Notes: generated by a model not told the origin, from the sequence alone. Shown: positions 29,036 through 37,901, counted from the stretch's first letter. The stretch: DNA of 64,000 nucleotides from an uncultured Paracoccus sp. (GCF_947487305.1 NZ_CANKWH010000016.1:1-64000), one strand, 5' to 3'. A program made the numbers and translations.

Positions 29036-29362
29036 ATGCGTGATTTCGTTGACGGTTCCGCTTTCAATTTCGAGCAAGGTCAGCGCGCCCGCAAGCTTTT
29101 TGCCGCCGTCGTACTGGCGGCGCTGGACGATGCTATTGCCGATGACAAGAAATATGGCAATGGCCCGGAACAGATTGCCCGTTGGGCGCGCTCGCGCGAT
29201 GGCCGCGAAGTGCTGTCCTGCGCCGGCATCGACCCGAACGAGCGGGTGGTGAAGGGGTTGATGGAATTCGTGTCCAAGGGCGTGCGCACCTCGGTCGCGC
29301 TGTCGCGCGAGGAAAGCGAACGCCGCATGGCCGCCGAGGCCGACGAGGCCGAAGCCGCCTGA
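29036..29362 (+). CDS. Small conserved Rhodobacteraceae protein (DUF6280-like)
   Basis: The 108-residue soluble, acidic, helical protein starts MRDFVDGSAFNFEQGQRARK and contains KYGNGPEQIARWARSRDGREVL. From memory this matches a highly conserved family of unknown function in Rhodobacterales (named DUF6280 in RefSeq); the name is not verified. The start at 29036 has AGGA upstream. The 345-base gap between efp and this gene (28691-29035) contains the divergent promoters; I see no further gene or strong motif there. Confidence 0.75.
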   Translation: MRDFVDGSAFNFEQGQRARKLFAAVVLAALDDAIADDKKYGNGPEQIARWARSRDGREVLSCAGIDPNERVVKGLMEFVSKGVRTSVALSREESERRMAAEADEAEAA

Positions 29363-29387
29363 TCCAATGGGACCAACGCCGGTGAAC

Positions 29388-29414
29388 AGGGGCCGCCGCA
29401 GGGCGGTCCTTTTC
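29388..29414 (+). terminator. Probable Rho-independent terminator
   Basis: An imperfect GC stem (ggggccgcc, loop gca, gggcggtcc) is followed by TTTTCG. It lies between the small conserved gene and the convergent kinase gene. Confidence 0.55.
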
Positions 29415-29428
29415 GTTTGCGCGGCTCG

Positions 29429-30376
29429 TTAAAGCTGCGTCACCACCCGCTGCTCATAAAAGCGCCAGACATCCTCGGCCCGGCAGAGATCGGTGGCGGG
29501 CGTCATGCAGGCGGCCGAGGCCGCAGCGGCGCCAAGCGCCAGCGTCTCGGGAACCGGCTGGTTGCGGGCCGTCGCAAGCAGGAAGCCGGCGACGAAGCTG
29601 TCACCCGCACCAACGGCGCTGACGACCGGGACCGAGATCGCCTCGGCATGCCAGACGCCCTCGTCCCCGGCGATCACCGACCCATCCGCCCCGCGCGCCA
29701 CGATCACCGCCCGCGCCACGCCGTCGCGCACCAGCCCGGCGGCAAATTCCGCGCTGTCGCGGCGATGGGGCAGGGGGCGGCCCGCCAGCCCCTCGGCCTC
29801 GAGGCTGTCCATGCGCAGCACATCGACCGGCGTGGACGAGGCGGCAATGGCCCGCAGCGCCTCGCCCGAGGTGTCAACCAGCAGACGCGCCGCGCTGTCC
29901 TTGAGCCGCACCGCCAGCATCTGCGCAAAGCCCGCCGGCACGCCGGGCGGGTTCGAGCCCGACAGCACCACCCAGCCCCCGGCCCGCGCCGCCTCGGCGA
30001 TGGCCGACATGGCATCGGCCACATGGGCGCGGTGCCATTCCGGCCCCGGCAGGACAAAGCGGAACTGATGCCCGGTCTCGCGTTCCGACACTGCCAGCGA
30101 TTGCCTTGTCTCGCCCGGCGCGGTCAGGCGCATGACGCTGAGCCCGTCGGATTTCAGCATGTCGGCGATGCGCGTGCCGGTGGCGCCGCCAAGCGCGACA
30201 AGCGCCGTCGATTGCCCGCCAAGGATCTGGATGGCGCGGCTGACATTGATGCCGCCGCCACCCGGATCGACCTCCGGTTTCTCGCAGCGCAGCTTCTGGT
30301 CCGGCACCACCCGCTCGATCCCGGTGGACAGGTCCAGCGCCGGGTTCAGCGTGATGGTCAGGATCGGCTCCTGCAT
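29429..30376 (-). CDS. pfkB: 6-phosphofructokinase II-type sugar kinase (PfkB family)
   Basis: The 315-residue ribokinase-fold kinase closely resembles E. coli Pfk-2 in its motifs: ITLNPALDLS, KLRCEKPEVDPGGGGINVSRA, LGGATGTR, QFRFVLPGPEW, and the catalytic AVGAGDSFVAGFL (Asp as general base) near the C-terminus. It would phosphorylate fructose-6-phosphate or a related sugar phosphate with ATP. Its ATG shares one base with the stop of the upstream zincin gene (TGATG), so the two are coupled. The exact sugar is inference. Confidence 0.85.
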   Translation of the reverse strand: MQEPILTITLNPALDLSTGIERVVPDQKLRCEKPEVDPGGGGINVSRAIQILGGQSTALVALGGATGTRIADMLKSDGLSVMRLTAPGETRQSLAVSERETGHQFRFVLPGPEWHRAHVADAMSAIAEAARAGGWVVLSGSNPPGVPAGFAQMLAVRLKDSAARLLVDTSGEALRAIAASSTPVDVLRMDSLEAEGLAGRPLPHRRDSAEFAAGLVRDGVARAVIVARGADGSVIAGDEGVWHAEAISVPVVSAVGAGDSFVAGFLLATARNQPVPETLALGAAAASAACMTPATDLCRAEDVWRFYEQRVVTQL

Positions 30377-30783
30377 CACTCCCACCAGCGGTCGATGGTG
30401 GCGATGTCCTCGTCGGACCAGCCGAAATGATGCGCCAGCTCGTGCACCACGATATGCCCGACCAGATCGCCAAGCGTCACGTTCCCGCGCGAGGCCCATT
30501 CGTCCAGGATCGCCCGGCGGAACAGCCAGATGATATCCGGCCCGGCCGGCTGGTCGGCAAAGGACTTCTCGGTCAGCGGAATGCCCTCGTAGAGCCCGGT
30601 CAGCTCGAAGGCATCATCCACCTGCAGCTCGTCCAGCACCTCTTCCGGGGCGAATTCGGCCACTTGCACGGCCACGTCCTGCGCATGGGCAGTGAAGGCC
30701 TCGGGCAGGGCGGCCATCGCGGCGCGGGCCATCGCCTCGATCTCGGCGGCGTCGGGGGCGGTCAGATCGGTCCAGTCGGCCAT
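30376..30783 (-). CDS. Small zincin-like metallopeptidase family protein (Zincin_1 type)
   Basis: The 135-residue protein has an HExxH zinc motif in VVHELAHHFGWSDEDI near its C-terminus and the acidic VLDELQVDD region typical of the small family of minimal zincins (Pfam Zincin_1, named from memory). There is no signal peptide; it is cytoplasmic. Function is unknown in all members I recall. It is the first gene of a two-gene unit with the Pfk-2-like kinase and divergent from gltX. Confidence 0.8.
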   Translation of the reverse strand: MADWTDLTAPDAAEIEAMARAAMAALPEAFTAHAQDVAVQVAEFAPEEVLDELQVDDAFELTGLYEGIPLTEKSFADQPAGPDIIWLFRRAILDEWASRGNVTLGDLVGHIVVHELAHHFGWSDEDIATIDRWWE

Positions 30784-30861
30784 TCGTTACCTCGCTTCTC
30801 TGCCCCTCATATGGACAAAATCCGGCCATTGTGAAAGAGCGGGCGGGTACAGGAGACCGCC

Positions 30862-32187
30862 ATGACCACCACCCGCTTCGCCCCGTCGCCCACCGGCCAC
30901 ATCCATGTGGGCAACCTGCGCACGGCGCTGTTCAACTATCTGATCGCGCGCAAGGCGGGCGGCAGCTTCATCCTGCGGCTCGACGATACCGACCAGGAAC
31001 GCAGCAAGGAAGAATATGCCGATGGCATCAAGCGTGATCTGGAATGGCTGGGCCTGAACTGGGACCGGGTCGAGCGCCAGTCGCTGCGCCTTGACCGCTA
31101 TGCCGAGGCGGCCGAACAGCTGCGCGGCAACGGTCGTCTTTACGAGGTGTTCGAGACCCCGACCGAGCTGGACCTGAAGCGGAAGAAGCAGCTGAACATG
31201 GGCAAGCCGCCGGTCTATGACCGCGCCGGGCACGCGCTGTCCGAGGCCGACAAGGAGCGCCTGCGGGCCGAGGGGCGCGAGGGCTACTGGCGCTTCCTGC
31301 TGGATCAGGAGCGCATCGAATGGACCGATGGCATCCTGGGCGATATTTCCATCGACGCGGCCTCGGTCAGCGATCCGGTGCTGATCCGCGCCGACGGGCA
31401 GGTCCTTTATACCTTCGCCAGTTCCGTCGATGACACCGACATGGGCGTCACCGACATCGTGCGCGGTGCCGACCATGTGACGAATACCGCGACCCAGATT
31501 CAGATCATCAAGGCCATCGGTGGCACGCCGCCGCGTTTCGCCCATCACAGCCTGTTGACCGGGGCGCAGGGCGAGGAACTGTCGAAGCGCATCGGCGCGC
31601 TGTCGATCCGCGACCTGCGCGAGGCGGGCGTGGCGCCCGAGGCGCTCTTGTCGATGATGGCGCGTCTGGGGTCGAGCCAGCCGGTCGAGCTGCGGATGTC
31701 GCTGGACGAGCTGGCGGACGGGTTCGACCTGTCGCAATTCGGTGCCTCGCCGACCAAGTTCGACGCCGAGGACCTGTGGCCCCTGACCCGCGAGCGGAAT
31801 CAGCACCTGCCCTTCGCCGCCGTGCAGGACCGCATCGCCGCACTTGGCGTGCCGGCTGATCTGGCCGAACGCTTCTGGCGCGTGGCCAGCCACAACATTA
31901 CCAAGCTGGACGATCTGGCAGGCTGGTGGACGATCTTCAGCGACGGCGCCGAGCCGCAGATCGAGCCCGAGGATGCCGATTTCATCGCCGAGGCCATGAA
32001 ACTCCTGCCGCCGCCGCCCTATACAGATACGACCTGGGGCGAGTGGACCGCCGCAGTGAAAGAGGCGACGGGCCGCAAGGGCAAAGGCCTGTTCATGCCT
32101 TTGCGCAAGGCACTGACCGGGCAGGCGCATGGCCCGGAAATGGCCGATGTGATGCCGCTTCTGCAGGTCGTCCGGGCGCGGGGTTGA
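30862..32187 (+). CDS. gltX: Glutamate--tRNA ligase
   Basis: The 441-residue class I synthetase has the HIGH-type motif PSPTGHIHVGNLR (residues 9-20), FILRLDDTDQERS, and a KMSKS-type loop GEELSKRIG (about 239-243). It charges tRNA-Glu, and in organisms lacking GlnRS also tRNA-Gln. The length fits the bacterial enzyme without extra domains. Many alphaproteobacteria carry two gltX copies; only one is seen here. Confidence 0.93.
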   Translation: MTTTRFAPSPTGHIHVGNLRTALFNYLIARKAGGSFILRLDDTDQERSKEEYADGIKRDLEWLGLNWDRVERQSLRLDRYAEAAEQLRGNGRLYEVFETPTELDLKRKKQLNMGKPPVYDRAGHALSEADKERLRAEGREGYWRFLLDQERIEWTDGILGDISIDAASVSDPVLIRADGQVLYTFASSVDDTDMGVTDIVRGADHVTNTATQIQIIKAIGGTPPRFAHHSLLTGAQGEELSKRIGALSIRDLREAGVAPEALLSMMARLGSSQPVELRMSLDELADGFDLSQFGASPTKFDAEDLWPLTRERNQHLPFAAVQDRIAALGVPADLAERFWRVASHNITKLDDLAGWWTIFSDGAEPQIEPEDADFIAEAMKLLPPPPYTDTTWGEWTAAVKEATGRKGKGLFMPLRKALTGQAHGPEMADVMPLLQVVRARG

Positions 32188-32267
32188 AGCGGCGGGCCTC
32201 CTTTGCCACTTTGCTGATGGGCCTTCGGCTCGCCGGAGGCTGGCGCCGTTTGGTCAGGCCGGCCAGG

Positions 32268-32654
32268 TCACGTTGACGGCGCCGGCAAGATCGGCGGCCT
32301 GCCTGCCTTGCTGGCTGCTAGATCTGCCATCAACAATTCGATCCGGCGTTTGCGATCCTCGGCCTCTGCGATCAGCGCAGAGATACTCTCGTTCTTGGCC
32401 GCAAGCGCGGTCATCGCGTCATCGCACGAAATGATATGCCCGCCCGGTTGTGCCCCTATCTGAGCGATCTCGCGCAGTGTGAAGCCAAGGCTCTGCGCCT
32501 GTTCGATGAACATCAACAGGCCCACCAGATCCGCCGGGTAGTCGCGATAGCCATTCGCCCTGCGCTCTCCGTTCGGGATAATGCCCTCTCGCTCGTAGAA
32601 GCGAATGCGTGAGGTGCTGACGCCGGCTGCTCGGGCAATTTCGCCGATTTTCAT
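32268..32654 (-). CDS. MerR-family transcriptional regulator (divergent from OYE reductase)
   Basis: The 128-residue regulator has the MerR winged helix (MKIGEIARAAGVSTSRIRFYEREGIIP), the middle LGFTLREIAQI region and a C-terminal dimerisation helix. Only one Cys (ISCDDAM, about residue 83) is present, so it is neither a SoxR iron-sulfur type nor a typical two-Cys metal sensor. It lies 73 bases from the divergent reductase gene, whose promoter has the long MerR-type spacer. Confidence 0.88.
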   Translation of the reverse strand: MKIGEIARAAGVSTSRIRFYEREGIIPNGERRANGYRDYPADLVGLLMFIEQAQSLGFTLREIAQIGAQPGGHIISCDDAMTALAAKNESISALIAEAEDRKRRIELLMADLAASKAGRPPILPAPST

Positions 32655-32665
32655 GACCAGAGCCC

Positions 32666-32697
32666 TTGACCTTAAACTTAGGTTCAAACCCTATATC
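32666..32697 (+). promoter_or_regulatory. MerR-type promoter of the OYE reductase gene (20-bp spacer)
   Basis: TTGACC (32666-32671) and TATATC (32692-32697) are separated by 20 bases instead of 17. An interrupted dyad, TTGACC-N9-GGTTCAA, starts at the -35 box and covers most of the spacer. This is the classic layout for activation by DNA distortion by a MerR protein, encoded next door. Confidence 0.65.
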
Positions 32698-32727
32698 ACC
32701 TGCGAAGCCCTTTCAAGGATCGCACCA

Positions 32728-34002
32728 ATGTTCGAGTTTGACCACAGTACCGACCTCTTCGCGCCGCTGAGCCTGCCCAATGGTCAGGTCATCCCGAACC
32801 GGATCGCCAAGGCGGCGATGGAGGAGAACATGGCCGATGCGGGCCAACTGCCGGGCGAGGCGCTGTGGCGGCTCTATCGTCGCTGGGGCGCGGGCGGTGC
32901 CGGTCTGCTGCTGACCGGCAATGTGATGGTCGCCGCCGATGCGATGACCGGCCCCGGCGGTGTGGTGCTGGACGAATGGCAGCCGCTTGAACCCTTCCGG
33001 CGGTGGGCCGAAGCCGGTCGGGCGGGAGGCGGGCGGATCTGGATGCAGATCAATCACCCCGGTCGCCAAGTCTTCGCTGCGACCAATCCCGAGGCCATCG
33101 CCCCTTCGGCCGTGCCGGTCGCGATCGAGGGGTTCTCGACGCTGTTTGCCCGGCCCCGTGCGATGACTGAGGATGAGATTCAGCGCACCATCGGCCAGTT
33201 TGCCGAGAGCGCGGCACTGGCGGAACGCGCTGGGTTCGACGGAGTCGAGATCCATGCCGCCCATGGCTATCTGCTGAGCCAGTTCCTGTCGCCGCTGACC
33301 AATCTTCGCAGCGACCGCTGGGGCGGATCGCTGGAGAACCGCGCCCGGATCCTCATCGAAATCGTCCGCGCCACGCGCGCCCGGGTGCCGGCAGGTTTCG
33401 GGGTCGGCGTCAAACTGAACTCGGCCGATTTCCAGAAGGGCGGGTTCGAGGCCGAGGATGCGGTCGCGGTGGTCCGTTTGCTGAACGCCGAAGCGGTCGA
33501 TTTGGTCGAGCTTTCGGGCGGCAGCTATGAAAGCCCGGCGATGCAAGGCCGCCCCGAACGCGCCAGCACTCGTGCCCGTGAGGCCTATTTCGTCGACTTC
33601 GCCCGTGATGTCGTGACCGAGGCGCGCATGCCAGTCATGGTCACAGGCGGCATTCGCCGCCGCGCCACCGCAGAGGCGGCGCTTGCCCCAGAAGACGGTC
33701 GTCCTGGCGTCGCCATGATTGGCATCGCGACGGCGCTGGCCTATCAGCCCGACCTTCCGAACCGCTGGCGCGGCGCCGAGGCGGTTGCCGAAGTGCCGGT
33801 GCTTGGCTGGAGGAAGCCAGCGCTGGCCGGTCTCGCGACCATGGGACTGGCCAAGCTGCAGATGCGCCGGTTGGGGGCGGGTAAGGTGCCAAAACCGGGC
33901 GCTTGGGCGCCAGCTGTGCTGATTGCCGACCAGTTGCGCACCCGTCGGAGGAACGGCCAGTACCGCACCTGGCTGAGCCAGCGCCTGACTGCCGAGCGCT
34001 AG
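32728..34002 (+). CDS. NADH:flavin oxidoreductase, old yellow enzyme family
   Basis: The 424-residue FMN-dependent protein has the OYE barrel: LPNGQVIPNRIAKAAMEE, INHPGRQ, the catalytic pair region FDGVEIHAAHGYLLSQFLSP, and the phosphate-binding MVTGGIRRR. It reduces activated C=C bonds of electrophiles such as enals, quinones or nitro compounds; the natural substrate is unknown. The extra C-terminal segment after about residue 360 resembles the longer OYE forms. Induction by the divergent MerR regulator, perhaps upon electrophile stress, is inferred from the promoter. Confidence 0.9.
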   Translation: MFEFDHSTDLFAPLSLPNGQVIPNRIAKAAMEENMADAGQLPGEALWRLYRRWGAGGAGLLLTGNVMVAADAMTGPGGVVLDEWQPLEPFRRWAEAGRAGGGRIWMQINHPGRQVFAATNPEAIAPSAVPVAIEGFSTLFARPRAMTEDEIQRTIGQFAESAALAERAGFDGVEIHAAHGYLLSQFLSPLTNLRSDRWGGSLENRARILIEIVRATRARVPAGFGVGVKLNSADFQKGGFEAEDAVAVVRLLNAEAVDLVELSGGSYESPAMQGRPERASTRAREAYFVDFARDVVTEARMPVMVTGGIRRRATAEAALAPEDGRPGVAMIGIATALAYQPDLPNRWRGAEAVAEVPVLGWRKPALAGLATMGLAKLQMRRLGAGKVPKPGAWAPAVLIADQLRTRRRNGQYRTWLSQRLTAER

Positions 34003-34207
34003 GGAGGGCGCGGGTTGTGGCGCGGATGGTTTTCCTCGCCATTGTCCCCTCCGCAAATCACCGGAGCCACCGGTGACATGAAAACGGAGATGGCAAGATG
34101 CAACGAATTGCCGGGCAGCCGCGACTCCGCTTGCGATACTCGGAAAAAACCCGGAAAAGCCCTGCACTGTAATGACTCTGGGCAAGCCGTAGCAACGGTC
34201 GAAGTGG

Positions 34208-35203
34208 ATGCGTAGTATCGAAAACTCCCAAGCAGGCGCTGCTTCGCGGCTATCTGTCGCACCGATGATGGACTGGACTGACCGGAATTGCCGGGTTTTC
34301 CACCGGATGATCTCTCGCCGTGCGCTGCTTTATACCGAGATGGTGACGGCGCCGGCGGTCATCCATGGCGAACGGGGGCGCCTGCTCGATTACGCGGCGG
34401 TCGAGCATCCCTTGGCCCTGCAACTGGGCGGTTCGGACCCGGCGGAGCTTAGGTCTGCCACGCGGATCGCGGCGGATTGGGGTTATGACGAGATCAACCT
34501 GAATGTCGGCTGCCCCAGCGACCGGGTGCAGTCGGGCTGTTTCGGCGCGGTGCTGATGAAGACGCCCGACCTGGTTGCCGATTGCGTCGCGGGCATGATC
34601 GCGGAAAGCCCGGTCGAGGTGACGGTGAAATGCCGCATCGGCGTGGACGAGCAGGAACCCGAGGAGGTGCTGCCCGCTTTTCTGGAGAAGATGCAGGTGG
34701 CAGGTGTGCGGCGCATCGCCATCCACGCCCGCAAGGCCTGGCTGCAGGGGCTGAGCCCCAAGGACAACCGCGAGATCCCGCCGCTGGACTATCCGCTGGT
34801 CCACCGGATGAAGGCGGCCTTTCCCGACCTGCACCTATCGATCAATGGCGGGATCGAGACGCTGGACGCGGTGCGAGATCATCTGGCAGTGATGGACGGG
34901 GCCATGCTGGGCCGGGCGGCCTATCATCGGCCCTGGGATATCCTGGGCGAGGCCGATCGGCTGTGGGGCGAGGAACCGCCCTTCACCGACCCGGTCGATG
35001 TGGCGCTGGCGATGCGGCCTCTGCTGCTGGACCATCTCGCAGCGGGCGGACGGCTTCACCAGATGACCCGCCACATGCTGGGCCTTTTCCACGGCCGCAG
35101 CGGCGCGCGGAACTGGCGGCGGGTGCTGTCGGAAGGCGCCAGCCGTGGCGGGATCGAGGTCTATGACGCCGCCCTGGCCGAGGTGGCGCAGCCGGTCGGC
35201 TGA
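34208..35203 (+). CDS. dusA: tRNA-dihydrouridine(20/20a) synthase DusA
   Basis: The 331-residue flavoenzyme shows APMMDWTDRNCRVFHR, LQLGGSDP, the active-site NLNVGCPSDRVQSG (Cys102 in GCPS) and the HARKAWLQGLSPKDNREIPPL signature specific to DusA. It reduces U20/U20a in the tRNA D-loop using FMN and NADPH. The ribosome binding site is weak. The 205-base gap before it (34003-34207) holds a 7-bp dyad at 34058-34076 and nothing else I can name. Confidence 0.93.
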   Translation: MRSIENSQAGAASRLSVAPMMDWTDRNCRVFHRMISRRALLYTEMVTAPAVIHGERGRLLDYAAVEHPLALQLGGSDPAELRSATRIAADWGYDEINLNVGCPSDRVQSGCFGAVLMKTPDLVADCVAGMIAESPVEVTVKCRIGVDEQEPEEVLPAFLEKMQVAGVRRIAIHARKAWLQGLSPKDNREIPPLDYPLVHRMKAAFPDLHLSINGGIETLDAVRDHLAVMDGAMLGRAAYHRPWDILGEADRLWGEEPPFTDPVDVALAMRPLLLDHLAAGGRLHQMTRHMLGLFHGRSGARNWRRVLSEGASRGGIEVYDAALAEVAQPVG

Positions 35204-35206
35204 GCC

Positions 35207-37018
35207 TCAGTGGCTGCCGCACATCGCGTGGCGGAATTCCTGTGCGACCACATAACGGCCATCCTGCAGCACCAATTGCCGCCCGGCGATGGCCTGCTGC
35301 AGATGGTCCGTCTCGGCCTTGATGCGCGCGTCATTGTCGACCCGCTGGCGCACGATCATCTGCGGATCGCCCTGCGGTCCCAGGATCAGCGTCGCCCCGC
35401 CGCGCAAACGCACGATGCCGCCATCAATGCTCACCAGTCGGTCCTGTGTCACCTCGGCGATGATCGAGAAATCCACATAGCCCTCGCGCCCGACCCGCAG
35501 CGTCGGGCGGATCGAGGTGACAACCGGGGGCGACACGCCACCGCCCTTGACCTCGCCCGGGTCGGCCAGTCCCATCTCGCGCGCCAGTCGCGGATCGTCA
35601 TCGATGGCCAGCGCCAGCGCCTGTGCCTGCCGGCGCACCTCATCCGCCGAGCGCGGCAGCACGGGTGAGATGTCGAACCGCAGCTCCGACAGGGCAAGAC
35701 CCGGGATGCGCGAGACCGGGATGCTGGGGGCATTCCAGCGCAGCTCGGCTTCGGAGACGATATCGATATCCTCGGGATAGATGCCGCGGTTGCGGAAGGC
35801 TTCGATCAGGCTCTCGCGATAGCCATAGCGATCATCCGCCACCAGGATCTGGTCGGCGGTGATCAGCGCGCGCAGGTAATCGGGAAAGCGGATCGAGGCC
35901 GGCGGGCAATAATCCAGCGCCCTGATGCAGATTTCCAGAAAATGCCCGGCGGTGGTAGCGGCGATGTGCTGGATCTGCTCGATCAGGTAGCGGTCTGCGA
36001 CGCCATTGCCCGGCGGCGCAACCAGATCCACCAGCGGCTTGATCCGCCGCATCAGCGCCTGAAGAAAGGCCTCGAACACCGCCGAGGACAACAGCCCGCC
36101 GCGCTCATGGGCGGCAAGCTCGGCGGTGACATAGCGCGGCGTGTCGAAGGGCGCGAGACCGGCGTCGTAGTCGTTCGGCTCCACCGTCAGCGTCCGCAGC
36201 CCCGATTTCCGCACCAACCGGCCAAGTTCGGGCGCAAGGCTGGTCATGAAGTCGTATTTCAGCCCGCGCTTGCGGAAATCGGCCAGCACATAGGCCAGGT
36301 AATTCTGCCGGGTAAAGCGCGACAGCAGCGCCACGATATCGGCGACGGCCTCGTGAAAGGCGAAGACATCCGGATGCACCGGCAAGTCGTAATCCGGTCG
36401 CAGCCCGTCCAGCAGCGCGTGCGTCACCTCATGGGCCACCACGTCGCTGGACAGCGCGGTAAAGCGCAGCAGCCGGGCATCGGCCCGGGCGCTGTCGGGG
36501 CTGGCACGGTCGAAGCCAAAGCCGATCTCGGCCCGGTCGCGGTCGTAATAGGCATTCAGCGCCCTCTGGGCGAAGGGTCGCAGGCGCAGCGGCGGGTGCG
36601 CGTCCTCGGTCCAGAAGGCCCAGGCCACCGGGCGCCCCAGCGCGCGGCGGAACAGTTCATAGACCGACATGGCCGAGAGATAGACATTGCGGCAATGGGT
36701 CTCGAAATCGCCCTGATCAAAGCCGAACTCACCGCCCCTGCTGCGGTCGAGATCGGGAAAGCTGCGGTCCAGCCCGGTCTCGAAATCGGTGGCGCTGACG
36801 GCAAACAGCTTGCCCTCGGGTCCGGGCCGCAGGGGCTCGTGCGGGATGCTGATCTCGGAAAACGCGCCTTCGGAAATGCGGATCGCGCTGTCGACCGTAT
36901 AGACCTGACCCTTGCGCAGCGCCGCGGGGATGTTGCCCTTCAGCCGGTAACAGGCCGCGGCCACCCCGGCCTCGCGGCCGATGAACGCGGAGACGGTGCA
37001 GCGGGGAAGATCGCCCAT
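35207..37018 (-). CDS. M4-like (gluzincin) metallopeptidase of unknown role, cytoplasmic
   Basis: The 603-residue protein contains a thermolysin-like zinc site: VVAHEVTHALLDGL (His196, Glu197, His200) and, 23 residues on, HEAVADIV with Glu223 as likely third ligand. It lacks a signal peptide and propeptide, unlike secreted M4 enzymes, and has long flanking regions: about 190 residues before, and about 370 after, including a C-terminal beta-rich part. The ATG lies only three bases after the stop of an overlapping upstream frame, with no clear ribosome binding site, which suggests translational coupling. Substrate and role are unknown. It forms a two-gene unit with 37089-37886. Confidence 0.75.
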   Translation of the reverse strand: MGDLPRCTVSAFIGREAGVAAACYRLKGNIPAALRKGQVYTVDSAIRISEGAFSEISIPHEPLRPGPEGKLFAVSATDFETGLDRSFPDLDRSRGGEFGFDQGDFETHCRNVYLSAMSVYELFRRALGRPVAWAFWTEDAHPPLRLRPFAQRALNAYYDRDRAEIGFGFDRASPDSARADARLLRFTALSSDVVAHEVTHALLDGLRPDYDLPVHPDVFAFHEAVADIVALLSRFTRQNYLAYVLADFRKRGLKYDFMTSLAPELGRLVRKSGLRTLTVEPNDYDAGLAPFDTPRYVTAELAAHERGGLLSSAVFEAFLQALMRRIKPLVDLVAPPGNGVADRYLIEQIQHIAATTAGHFLEICIRALDYCPPASIRFPDYLRALITADQILVADDRYGYRESLIEAFRNRGIYPEDIDIVSEAELRWNAPSIPVSRIPGLALSELRFDISPVLPRSADEVRRQAQALALAIDDDPRLAREMGLADPGEVKGGGVSPPVVTSIRPTLRVGREGYVDFSIIAEVTQDRLVSIDGGIVRLRGGATLILGPQGDPQMIVRQRVDNDARIKAETDHLQQAIAGRQLVLQDGRYVVAQEFRHAMCGSH

Positions 37019-37088
37019 GGCTCAGCGCCCGGCCAGCGGAAAGGCAAGGTCGCGCCGGGATGGGTCGCAGTAGAGGCCCGGGGTCTGG

Positions 37089-37886
37089 TCATTGCCGGGG
37101 ATCAGCTCGTTCACGCGCAGGCAGAAGTTCGCGTTGCAGCATGTTGATGATGTGCAACTTCATGTCGACATCGGTGCGGGCGTTGCGCATGGCTGGCGAT
37201 GCCTTGCGCTTGGGCGGCGAGGTCGCCGCCTTTTCCCGGGCCAGGCTCTCGTCATCATCCTTGCGCCGCTCGGCGAACCAGCGGACATGCGCCTCGACCA
37301 CGTCGCGGTGACGCGAGGTGAGCCGCTGCACGCCGGTGCGCTCACGCTGCTCTGCCAGCTGGTTATAGGCCGCCTCGACCGCGTCGCGCGTAAAGAGTGC
37401 CGCAACCGCTTCCGGCCACGCCATCTCGCGGCGTCCGCGCAGGGGCGCGCGCCCCGGTTTGTCACCGACACTGTCCCGCAGGCCCAACAATGCCTGTGCC
37501 AGTGCCGCCAGCATGGGCGCGGCCTGATCGGGCGCGGCCGGGCAGACCATCATGCGGATGATCGTCTCGGCCGGCTTCTCCTTGTCCTGCTGTTCGAGCC
37601 TGCCGAAATAGCGCATCACCGACAGCGAGCCAGAGGGCAGAAGGATCAGTTGCGGCAGACCCCTGCCATTGCTGGCCCGGGCGATCTCATGGGTGATCTC
37701 TTCCTCGGCGGCGGTGCGCCCGGCGCGATCGACCAGCGCCTCATAGCTGCCGATCCGCGTCAGGGCGGGGCCATGCTCCACCGAGGCACGGATGCTTTTG
37801 GCGTCGATGAAAGGGGCGATGCGCCAGAAGAAGGCCTCGATCTCGGTCGGGCTGCGCAGGATGCGGAAATCGGTGACCAGTGACAT
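37089..37886 (-). CDS. Unrecognised protein, partner of the M4-like metallopeptidase
   Basis: The 265-residue soluble protein starts MSLVTDFRILRSPTEIEAFF with GGGGAGAA upstream, better than an in-frame codon 15 bases earlier. It has no motif I recognise; the C-terminal third is charged and basic (REKAATSPPKRKASP). The last codons are doubtful: from about 37145 down to 37022 another frame (ending ...RDLAFPLAGR) has better codon bias and reaches almost to the next gene, so the true C-terminus may involve a frameshift. An AT-rich promoter region precedes it. Confidence 0.6.
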   Translation of the reverse strand: MSLVTDFRILRSPTEIEAFFWRIAPFIDAKSIRASVEHGPALTRIGSYEALVDRAGRTAAEEEITHEIARASNGRGLPQLILLPSGSLSVMRYFGRLEQQDKEKPAETIIRMMVCPAAPDQAAPMLAALAQALLGLRDSVGDKPGRAPLRGRREMAWPEAVAALFTRDAVEAAYNQLAEQRERTGVQRLTSRHRDVVEAHVRWFAERRKDDDESLAREKAATSPPKRKASPAMRNARTDVDMKLHIINMLQRELLPARERADPRQ

Positions 37887-37901
37887 CGGAATTCTCCCCA
37901 C

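Noticed and set aside
34058..34076. Dyad TCACCGG-N5-CCGGTGA after the OYE gene as a terminator
   Set aside because: The stem is only seven base pairs and is followed by CATGAAAACGG rather than a T-run.
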